A stretch of 40,668 nt of DNA from Temnopleurus reevesii (lineage: Eukaryota > Echinodermata > Echinoidea > Temnopleuroida > Temnopleuridae). The stretch is taken from NCBI GenBank assembly GCA_036244855.1, contig BQKZ01000671.1, positions 76,571-117,238 of the forward strand, in the 5' to 3' direction. The position numbers were made by a program, and so were the translations under genes. Positions 32,301 through 38,553 of this stretch are shown here, one piece after another. The stretch's first letter is position 1, and every line of letters begins with the position of its first letter. The notes beneath the pieces were generated by a model. The model did no database searches, was not told the origin of the DNA, and saw only the letters and a list, made by a program, of their open reading frames with translations.

Positions 32301-34217
32301 CAGTGCGCCTATATGGAGGCAGTATCTTACCACTACTGCATCTTGCGTTTTCGCTGGTTTTAATCATTTTTAAAGCCTGATATTTTCGAGGCTTATGTTA
32401 TACACATCATAAATAAAGTGTAAAATCTGGCGGTTGATATTTCTTTAATGAAAACAATTTTCCAAAATACCTTAATCTGATGTTGATGCCGCTAGGAATA
32501 TGAAGAATTTGGCAAATATGTTGGCGTACGTCGAGTACGTAATTGATACGCTCAGCCTCTATATACATACGCTGATATCATGGCGAGATTTTCAGAGTAA
32601 AAAATCAAACAAAACCGTTTTCGACGTTTGCCGACGTAGGGCTATGTCGCTACACAATCGTCGATACACGTTTCATAAGCGCTACCCGTAAATTGCTTAT
32701 TAAGTCTTAGCTCAACGTTTTAGAATATTTGCAAATTCACATATTACGTATTTATTGCGATTCAGACGTATGCATAACGTTTTCTAGAAAAATTCAATAA
32801 CGTACAAGCAATGAATGTCTCGCATATCGATCGTCGGATTTCTAAACTTATGCCCAACGATATCGTAACTTATGTACGTTACACAGACGTTGTGAATACG
32901 CTTTAGGAAATCATGGACATCATCTTCATTTTCATCATTTTCACATGAGTAATTTACCAGTAACGTTTACGAACGTTTGTCGACGTTTGCGTATATGTAA
33001 TTAACACGGAACGTATATAAGCCATACATCAGCATACGCCGAAATATTTTGTGCAACTACTCAACCATGTCAACGTATGACGATGTATACCAGCATATTT
33101 AAATATAAAGTTCATAACGAATCCAAAATATGTGCTTCTTGTATTTGACGTACTTGGCGTATGTCGACGTACGGCAACGTTTTCGCATAATATCGTCCGT
33201 GTTTTCACGAAGTGGAAGGTATTGTTACACAATATAAGTCATAAATCCATTGAAACGTGTCCTCCTATAGAATTAACACGTTGTTCGATATGATGCCCGT
33301 TGAATTGGCGCTATGTCGGGATTTCTTTGCCCTAATGAACAATACCCATTGGCTCCTGTTATTTTGTGAAAACACGGACGATATGTCGGGCTGCATGTCA
33401 AAGACATGAGATGAGATAACTCCAATAATTTGTGAACGCCGGATATACGCTACGAACTCATTGAGGTCTTTTTATTTTCAATCATTAAATACCGAATCTT
33501 TTAATTATCTCTTTGTTTCATTCGCGTTGAAAAGTTTGTACAGAAGCGATACATAATGATAATTCATGGCGCTCTCCATATTTTCTTCACGCCGCAGATG
33601 GATCTGGGGGCCGATACTGGACAGAGGTGGACCACAGTGCAGTCGGGGATAGCGGATCATTGGGTGTTGGATCCATCGTAGCAATAACCTTCTTCCCACT
33701 TTTCTTCTGTTGGATCTTATGTTGCTCCGGTAGTAACAGAGACAAGTGGCTCATCACGAGAACACTGTCTACTTTGTGCAGCCGACTCAGTGACTTCTTC
33801 AGCTGTCTCTGAGATACTCTGGTATGCATCGTATGCTGCCGGTGCTTACGACATGACGATGCGAATGCTCGTGATCATCGAGACCGTGATGATGTGTCGA
33901 TACATAGCCTCGCAATACACCCATCAGCACTGCGTTACCGCGTTTCGTTGACCGGTGATACGTCCGATAGGGAATCGCTGACGTCACTAGAAAGCGGTGG
34001 TCGTCCGAGAGCAGTGACGGCATCATTGGCGCGATCGCCGCCGACGTATGGCGATGTGACGTCAGAACCTCCGCCTCCATCTTATCATGATGCCCTGGAC
34101 CCAACGTTTGATGTATCCGAGATGAGAAGTTCCAGGACTAATTCTTTGAATGTAGGTGAATCAATAGCACCGGCGCCATCTTACGAGTCCGTGGTAGGGT
34201 CCGATGGCTATATCTGA
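26161..34217 (+). CDS. CUB - C-type lectin - transmembrane - PPxY tail protein
   Basis: Exons 26161-26367, 26894-27046, 27719-27880, 30789-30879, 31665-31786 and 33598-34217 join in frame. Order: a CUB domain of about 110 residues, a C-type lectin-like domain of about 115, a short linker, one transmembrane helix (SIVAITFFPLFFCWILCC), a Cys-rich juxtamembrane part and a tail with PPTY, PPSY and APSY. Lectin residues for calcium/sugar are changed (GESPS where EPN/QPD is usual, WSV for WND), so binding is likely calcium-independent or to protein. The membrane/tail exon is homologous to that of the upstream gene. TGA at 33810-33812 is in frame; the tail continues open for 134 codons to TGA 34215-34217, unless an 84-bp intron (33730-33813) removes it. 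The first exon is unproven (see 22466). A surface pattern receptor or adhesion molecule signalling through WW-domain partners is an inference. Possible pseudogene. Confidence 0.8.
26894..27046 (+). CDS. Exon: second half of CUB domain
   Basis: Acceptor TTCTTTTTCTAG; GA completes GGA (Gly) after KD. It encodes IAILCSDLNP, ITSSGAALYGEFHSNA and GNAGFGYTLQF, the standard CUB ending (SSG..L...F.S....GF). Donor TATG|GTAATT, phase 1. Confidence 0.9.
27181..27240. repeat. (CAT/CAC)n microsatellite
   Basis: CATCATCATCATCATCACCA triplets grading into CGTCGTCGTCATC. Confidence 0.85.
27300..27428. mobile_element. 129-bp TTAA-duplicating MITE (AGCCCCGGTCACATA family)
   Basis: Left AGCCCCGGTCACATAAGACC and right GGTCCTATGTGACCGGGGCT are inverted, flanked by TTAA on both sides (27296-27299, 27429-27432), as in piggyBac and Kolobok groups. 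Relatives at 17188 (truncated) and 35165-35285. Confidence 0.9.
27719..27880 (+). CDS. Exon: C-type lectin domain, N-terminal part
   Basis: Acceptor TTTGAAAG (pyrimidine-poor) with AT completing GAT; donor TGTCG|GTAAGG, phase 1. It encodes CPSEWMGLNGYCYKLC, WEQAASRCGYDGGFLTSI and EEENNFIV: the long-form CTLD start (extra Cys pair), the W..A...C helix and the second helix. Confidence 0.92.
27915..28140 (+). mobile_element. SINE body copy, diverged
   Basis: GTGTTGCTGCACTGAACCCA, GGTCCCAGGCAGAAA, and a (TAATAATAA)n/A13 stretch then CTTCAGCACTCTGCAGAATG follow the order of the SINE at 16786-17085 (reverse). Confidence 0.5.
28367..28537. mobile_element. 171-bp near-perfect foldback element, copy 2
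   Basis: Same ends and length as 25505-25675: GGGAGGTGTTTCACCAAGAT and its inverse, arms of about 75 bp around ATTACGCGCATTCAGCGCAA. Arms differ at only a few positions. It sits in the lectin-domain intron. Confidence 0.92.
28564..28618. repeat. Short hairpin next to the foldback element
   Basis: GGTGGACTGACGTTCGGCGT and ACGCTTCATGAGCGCAGGCT...AACGTTAGTCCACC pair as a 25-bp stem with few mismatches. It may be part of an older element into which the foldback inserted. Confidence 0.7.
28700..29145. repeat. Tandem degenerate copies resembling the next exon's acceptor region
   Basis: GACGT(T/A)TCTCTT..TCCATATTCTTTCTTGAATTAG-like blocks occur near 28720, 28885, 28980 and 29105, each followed by ATGTCT-TATAAATGCACTA-like sequence. 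The real acceptor at 30763-30800 reads GACGTGTCTCTTTTATCCAGATACTTTC, clearly similar. AATTAGTAGT is also triplicated at 28755-28790. Confidence 0.55.
29150..29345 (+). mobile_element. SINE body copy with (ATT)n tail
   Basis: CATTATGCTGCACTCAACCA, GCCAAGTGCGCTGG, GCTAAAGCCAGGTTAATAAT, TTGAGCACTCAGC, CTATAAATTGCATCTATTAT match the reverse of 16786-17085 closely. Confidence 0.7.
29532..30655. mobile_element. TTAA-flanked inverted-repeat element containing the assembly gap
   Basis: Left GGTGTGGTCACACCGGCCGA and right TCGGCCGGTGTGACCATACC are inverted; pairing continues through GCGGAGC(T)TT..GCGGTCCTTTAGCGG. TTAA lies on both sides (29528-29531, 30656-30659). The interior has many AGCGGT/ACCGCT words. 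Its middle is unknown because of the gap, so coding capacity cannot be judged. Confidence 0.8.
29786..30181. other. Assembly gap (396 N)
   Basis: A run of N only. Reading frames drawn across it have no meaning. Confidence 1.
30681..30745. repeat. GCGCTATATAAGCATAAAT plus (ATT)n
   Basis: ATGCGCTATATAAGCATAAA followed by ATTATTATT/ATC triplets, a typical SINE 3' end and microsatellite. Confidence 0.6.
30789..30879 (+). CDS. Exon: C-type lectin domain, middle
   Basis: Acceptor TCTTTTATCCAG; AT completes GAT. It encodes TFIGQGSVVWIGMDIAGN and WLDGSSLVYN; WIGM is the CTLD WIGL core motif. Donor ACAA|GTAAGT, phase 2. Confidence 0.92.
30953..31116. mobile_element. MITE of about 164 bp, TACGGAGTTxAAGCAATGA ends
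   Basis: Left TACGGAGTTCAAGCAATGAC and right TCATTGCTTAAACTCCGTA are inverted. Inner CGGAAGGGC, ATTTCT.AAG.GCG and CTAGCGGG/CCCGCTAG also pair. Confidence 0.82.
31340..31560. repeat. Imperfect inverted repeat GTCCACA..TTATGACCAA
   Basis: GTCCACATAACTACTGCTTC..AATTATGACCAACTTATGGT is loosely inverse to ACCGTAAGTTAGACATTATA..ACCAATAATTTTGTGGACAT. It is old or partial. Confidence 0.4.
31665..31786 (+). CDS. Exon: C-type lectin domain, C-terminal part
   Basis: Acceptor TTTACAATTAG; enters phase 2, leaves phase 1 (CTCAAG|GTTGTA). It encodes NFAGESPSISDCSVIDLDNN, GRWSVADC and GFICKK. The Cys pair of the long loop is kept. The usual EPN/QPD calcium motif reads ESPS and the WND motif reads WSV. Confidence 0.92.
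31865..32027. mobile_element. ACACGATAT-family MITE, copy 3 (reversed)
   Basis: AAATAAACTATTTCCGTAAG and TGCGTAAATAGTTCATATCG mark the ends. Reverse-complemented it carries AGAGCCGTACGGCGTGTATT, AATCGCAAGC and TTACAAAGGA like the other copies. Confidence 0.75.
32152..32296. mobile_element. 145-bp MITE, GGGCCCGATTGCATAAA ends
   Basis: Left GATTGCATAAAAAGTTGCGT and right ACGCAACATTTATGCAATAG are inverted. Inner AACGCAAGTCAGAxAATT and AATTGTCTGACTTGCGTT pair. The outermost right bases are worn (AGTTCC). Confidence 0.82.
32515..33185. repeat. ACGT/TACG-dense segment of about 670 bp, probable element
   Basis: Words such as GGCGTACGTCGAGTACG, GACGTTTGCCGACG, AACGTTT and GCGTATGTCGACGTACGG recur all along in a region otherwise CpG-poor. 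The two edges (GTTGGCGTACGTCGAG and, inverted, GTTGCCGTACGTCGAC) look like inverted ends. Confidence 0.5.
33190..33384. mobile_element. 195-bp inverted-repeat element, perfect 19-bp arms
   Basis: ATATCGTCCGTGTTTTCAC (33190-33208) and GTGAAAACACGGACGATAT (33366-33384) are exact inverse copies. It lies next to the ACGT-dense segment and may be a second element or its edge. Confidence 0.7.
33598..34217 (+). CDS. Terminal exon: linker, transmembrane helix and PPxY tail, with in-frame TGA
   Basis: Acceptor TTCACGCCGCAG; AT completes GAT. Short form: to TGA 33810-33812, encoding RYWTEVDHSAVGDSGSLG, the transmembrane helix ending FFCWILCC and LSTLCSRLSDFFSCL. In the same frame the sequence continues DTLVCIVCCRCLRHDD, a Ser/Arg-rich region, SPPTYGDV, PPPPSYHDAL and APSYESVV to TGA 34215-34217. 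Alignment with the upstream paralogue (CxxIYxxVASCMYQGM.QVCSCGLC) places the TGA inside conserved coding sequence. A GT (33730) to AG (33813) pair would remove 84 bp at phase 1 and bypass it. Confidence 0.82.
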
Positions 34218-34605
34218 ACACTAGCATACAAATTCAATATCATATCTATAATAGATTTATTTAGTTATTATAGACAATTCTATGATTTTGAATGTTCAAA
34301 CCAGAGAGTAAATATTTTCTGGTTCGATCCCCTCCATGGCTATATCTAAACTTTGGACAACACTAGTTTTCAAATTCAAGTGGGATGTACTTAATTAATA
34401 TGGACAATTCTATAATTTTGATAGTTCGACCCAGAGAGTAAATACTCTGTGTTCTGACCCCCCCCCCCCCTGGTGGCTTTATCTGAACTTTGAAAAACAC
34501 TAGCTTTAAAATTCAATTAAGGATTATTCAGTTCTTATAAACAATTCTATATTTTGAACGTCCGAACCAGAGAGTAAAAACTTTCTGGTTCGATCACCTC
34601 CGTGG
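34205..34605. repeat. Tandem repeat of about 132 bp starting at the stop codon
   Basis: Three units begin TGGCTATATCTGAAC (34205), TGGCTATATCTAAAC (34337) and TGGCTTTATCTGAAC (34474). Each contains ACACTAG..AAATTCAA, ACAATTCTAT.ATTTTGA and CCAGAGAGTAAA...CTGGTTCGATC. The stop codon and last three residues of the lectin gene lie in unit 1. Confidence 0.85.
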
Positions 34606-34639
34606 AAGCTTCGTGTAATTCCTTATCAATTCTGAATTT

Positions 34640-34760
34640 AAAATAGGGATGGGCATAATGATAATGAAAATAATGATAATTCTACATTTATATTGCTGTA
34701 TATTACAAGATAATGATAACAACATAATAATGATAATAACATAGGTAAATATAAACGTAA
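34640..34760. repeat. (AATAATGAT)n microsatellite
   Basis: ATAATGATAATGAAAATAAT-type words through to ATAATGATAATAACATAGG. Confidence 0.75.
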
Positions 34761-34828
34761 TATGACAAACAAAGTAAGCTACTCTATCAAAAAGTGAAAA
34801 TGAAGAGAAAAGCAGAGAGCCCTGTGAA

Positions 34829-34913
34829 ATCGCTTCTCGGCCTTTTGACTAAGATCATGTGTAGTAAATACTGCACTCCTGCGCTCTTCAGACATGTCAG
34901 ATATCTGATACAA
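34829..34913 (+). pseudogene. U2 snRNA 5' fragment (pseudogene)
   Basis: ATCGCTTCTCGGCCTTTTGA, CTAAGATCATGTGTAGTA match the universal U2 snRNA 5' end with two changes in about 38 bases, including the GUAGUA branch-site recognition element. The next 30 bases diverge, then TCAGATATCTGATAC resembles the following U2 segment. The Sm site and 3' stem-loops are absent, so this is not a functional U2 gene. Confidence 0.8.
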
Positions 34914-35040
34914 TGCGAGCAATAATCCTAACTGTTTACTGCTCAAGTAGATAATCGAGATGAACATTGAAATACATGTATGAGAAAAGTGGGGCGGACG
35001 GACAAAGGATTTAATCATTTTTTTTAATGTTACTATTACA

Positions 35041-35155
35041 TGTTAAGATATACTATTTATTTATATTATTTATTTATGTTAAATGTTTGTATTGTAAATC
35101 ATTCATTTGAACGCAGAAATAAAATAAAATCAAATCAAATCAAAAATCAAATTGT
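35041..35155 (+). mobile_element. Probable retroelement 3' tail ending in (TCAAA)n
   Basis: TTTATTTATATTATTTATTT, TGTATTGTAAATCATTCATT, then CAGAAATAAAATAAAATCAA and TCAAA repeats. It could also supply a polyadenylation signal for the lectin gene (AATAAA at about 35110). Confidence 0.45.
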
Positions 35156-35164
35156 CTATCTTCC

Positions 35165-35285
35165 CAGTCACATATAGGGCCCCGGAAGCAACACGATTCA
35201 ACACGACTAAAAATTTTGTTCTGAGGCGGTTAGCAAAGAGTCGAGTTCAATCGTGTTGCTACCGGGCTTCTATTGACCTGGGGCC
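35165..35285. mobile_element. AGCCCCGG/TTAA-family MITE, diverged copy
   Basis: AGTCACATATAGGGCCCCGG, AAGCAACACGATTCAACACG, TTGTTCTGAGGCGGTTA and AATCGTGTTGCT.CCGGG..CTATTGACCTGGGGC match the layout of 27300-27428. The TTAA ends are worn. Confidence 0.75.
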
Positions 35286-35299
35286 TTATATCTATGTTT

Positions 35300-35469
35300 A
35301 ACACGATATAAACCATTTCTGTAAAATAATTGGGGTTATTTGACAATAGATCCGTACGCCGAACTGTGCATATACATCAGTCACAAGCCGGTTCCGATTT
35401 GAATAGCATTACAAAGGAGACTTGATTTGGAGTTCGACTTAATTTTAGAGAAATAGATCATATCGTGTT
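35300..35469. mobile_element. ACACGATAT-family MITE, copy 4
   Basis: Best-preserved ends: AACACGATATAAACCATTTC on the left and GAAATAGATCATATCGTGTT on the right. The interior shares CCGTACGCCG, AGTCACAAGCCGGTTCC and AGCATTACAAAGGAG with the others. Confidence 0.82.
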
Positions 35470-36053
35470 GTTATAGGAAATTTATAATGGATGTAACAAT
35501 TCGCTGAAGAAAGGTCCAGGGTGTCGTTGAATGTGTAGACACTTGTTATTGTCAAGCATTTGTCTATACATGCTCTCAGTAATTGCCAAAAGGGATCCTC
35601 TTCTGCACGTCTATTCAAGTTTAATAAAGTCAATTTGCCCTGCAACTGTGAGGAACTTGAGCCAAATTCACAGTGCTGATACTATTCCCTCTCAGAACTG
35701 CGCCAAACCGTCTCCACACAACTATCATATTGAACTCTACTCATGTTGGTTAAACTTTAACTCATAGTTGAGTGGACAGCATTATATTGCCCAATACTGG
35801 GAAACGATTTGCACAACCTTTCTAACATATCTTGGTGTGAATTACAAAAGTTTTGAAATATACTATTTATTGAACATGTGTGAAATCGGTACTGTGAACG
35901 TCTCTGGGATTTTATATTCGTAGTCAACTTATATAAGCTATATTTAGTTTGTTTATTTATTTTGCTCTATTTCTGGAAATACATTGGAAAAAAATCATGT
36001 ATCGTTATTTTCAAAGTACATTTGCATTGCATCAGTTGTGATTCCCATAAACA
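35470..36053. other. AT-rich non-coding stretch
   Basis: Only short frames; nothing recognised. Confidence 0.4.
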
Positions 36054-36150
36054 CTGAGAAAAAAGGAAGCACAAAGAGTGCAAACCTTAGCGTTGAGGTG
36101 TAATCTGCGGCAAAAGTATGTAATATGGCACCCTTTTGATGTAATATCAA
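36054..36150. repeat. GTGCAAACCTT..GGCACCCTTTTGATGTA repeat, second copy
   Basis: Related to 20930-21085 by AAAGxGTGCAAAC, AAAAGTA-GTAATATGGCACCC and TTTTGATGTA in the same order. Confidence 0.5.
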
Positions 36151-37167
36151 CGAATGATTTGAAGATGATGCATAAATGTACCTTTCCTATAAGTCTCAAA
36201 CGGATATGGTCTTATAACATGGACTTTATGCCTGATGTCTTTTGTTTAATTATGTACATGTATGATTATCTATTTATTTCTCCTGTATGACATAATATTT
36301 GACATAGAATGAAGTAGATACGATTACAATATCGTTACATCGTAATAAATGTGATTTTTTTAAAGTAATTATTCAAGCCCGCAATTGAGTTCAAAATCAT
36401 AATGATATAGTTTTGTGGAAACATATTCACCTTAAGCCATTTTGGTTTCACACACCCTGCACATGGAACTGTATTTTTAAACGAAAATCTGGAACGATTT
36501 TACAATATACATGTACTGCATCAACTTCCCGTTCTCGATCAGTGAATGGACAAAGTATCTGCTCGAGGCTAACGAAAGTTTTGATGAAGATCATAATGCT
36601 CATCTGTGAATAGAAGCGGATAAATAGTTTTGTTTTTAGGTCATTTTGGCTTGAAGTGAAGCGATCCGTCATCATGCGGATTAAAGTTCTGAAACCGAAC
36701 TCTTCCCCGGTACACATGCAAAATGCGTGACATATACGTGTACTTTACCTATGGAATTTAAGTGTATTTTTATGTCAAAAATATGATGTCGATCTGAATA
36801 TATACATATTCAAAAAAGTGATGAATTAATAGACTCTCATTTATGGATTCCAATTAATTGTTTTTTTTAACGCATTCGCATGATGTTCTGATGTGCATGA
36901 GATGGAGAGAGAAAGACTACTGCAAGGAAGGTTGATTACGGCAATATAGCGGCCCCATAACGCAGCTCAATACCGTCCTCTTTTTACGAGCCTATGTGCG
37001 AGCAGTATTTAGCATTTTAATGAATTGGTGATTTGGGATCAGGTAACAAAAATATATGTTTTAGAAACACATTAAACAGGTTAAAAGGGTTTCTTTATTC
37101 ACCTTTTTTCATTAGCTAGTCACTCTACCAATCCAACGTAATTTACAAAGCAATTATATACATCTGA
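36151..37167. other. Non-coding stretch downstream of the GPCR
   Basis: No exon, RNA or element with clear ends was seen. Possible 3' flank or UTR of the minus-strand receptor. Confidence 0.4.
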
Positions 37168-37289
37168 GGCCTGTAACATAAAACAAAACAATTTAGCAAT
37201 TGATCGCAAGCTTTTGCACATGATTTCCAATAGGCTTGCGATTGATATCAATCGTACGACCGATTGGAAAGCTTTATGTTATGGGGGCC
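37168..37289. mobile_element. 122-bp MITE, GGCCTGTAACATAAA family, copy 2
   Basis: Left GGCCTGTAACATAAAACAAA and right GCTTTATGTTATGGGGGCC are inverted, with inner GATCGCAAGC/GCTTGCGATTGATATCAATC pairing. It starts the 3' side of the receptor gene. Confidence 0.7.
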
Positions 37290-37452
37290 AGCTCATCACG
37301 AAACACAATGACATTTGGGTCATTATGAGAGGATCTGTGGCTAGCCTTCTCGTAGTTGTGGCCTCTGATTTACATTTTTTTAATAATCTATTTCACCATC
37401 ATTATAGATTATGATTCGCATGTCTGAATCAATATAAATGTCTGATATCATT

Positions 37453-38553
37453 TCAATGGCCGGAACTAGAAGGAATTCGGAAACACAAAAGCCTCTTGAA
37501 GACCTCTCAAAAGTTCGGATGCTTGAACCCATAAAGGACTGGGTTAACCACACTGTTAATCATGACGATGGCTGTTCCGTATAAAGTGAACGTGCTTGTG
37601 CCAGGGACGACCAGATTGATTCCGCTTGGCAGGAAACAAAGCACGAATACACTAACGACCATGAATAGATTTTTGGTGATTGCGAGTTCTTTCTCATTGA
37701 TGTCATTGGTTGTACGAAATAGGTTGCCCGATGAAAGTTCAACTGCTGCAGTGTTTTTGTTTTTTGCAGGTTCGTTTTTCGCAGGTTCATCCGCGCCTTG
37801 CTTTTCGATGATATCTCTGAATTGCTTATTGTGTTGCATCACATGTCGTAGGATCAGTGAATAGAACACGAAAGCGAGCGACAAATGCAGGAGAATGGCA
37901 ACTGCCTGTACGAAAACATAATCCACTGTCCTTGGATCAGCCTGGAGAGCGCACACGCCGTAGTATTCAGAGTACCCGAAGGCACCGAAGCCGCGGATGG
38001 GCGGAACGACCATGACAGCAACGGACTCCGCCCAGACGAAGACGACCACGGCAGCGATCTTCCATGGCGTATGAAAGCCTTGATGACCACGGATGTAACC
38101 AGTGATGACGTACCATCGGACGACCGCAATGGCTAGGAGGGTCGAGACACTGCTAAACACGCATGTGTAAGTAGTCATGAGGAGATAAGTGCAGAAGACA
38201 TCACTCAAAAGGAAACTATCAGGATGTGACACAAGACCAGCGCTTAGTAGAGGTAGGCAACCACATGCGAGGAGGTCAGCCAGAGCAAGATTAACCACCA
38301 AGATGTTCGTGATCGTTCGCAGTTTCTTCGCGATGATGACGGAGATTATGACGAGAGAGTTTCCGAATAGTCCTACGATGGCGAGTCCGAGCCAGAGCGA
38401 TGCTACTATGATCCGATGGTGATAAGCGAGCTGCTGCGATCCTCCATCTGGAAGTGCAGTGTCCGTCTCAGGGTATAACCATTCTACTTCTGTTACCATG
38501 GTAACAACTTCAGTGACGCATTCCAGGGGAACATCTGATACATTTTCAAACAT
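37453..38553 (-). CDS. Class A (rhodopsin-like) GPCR, melatonin-receptor-like group, with TGA in helix 8
   Basis: Intronless. ATG at 38553; the main frame of 348 codons ends at TGA 37507-37509. Seven hydrophobic helices at about 47-75, 80-105, 118-149, 164-186, 209-236, 295-318 and 323-342. Landmarks: GN (64-65) in helix 1, LALAD (89-93) in helix 2, Cys121 and Cys201 for the disulphide, VRW (145-147) in place of D/ERY, CFLP (306-309) for CWxP, NPVLY (337-341). An N-glycosylation site (NVS) is at 4-6; loop 3 has a doubled EPAKN. The C-terminus stops at YGFKHPNF, just inside helix 8, but after TGA the same frame reads EVFKRLLCFRIPSSSGH to TGA 37453-37455, a normal helix 8 with a palmitoylatable Cys. 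Helix 7/8 and TM2 features resemble melatonin-receptor-like invertebrate receptors; the ligand is unknown. The changed DRY suggests unusual G-protein coupling. Confidence 0.9.

Noticed and set aside
34829..34913. Functional U2 snRNA gene
   Set aside because: Middle replaced, no Sm site and no 3' stem-loops.
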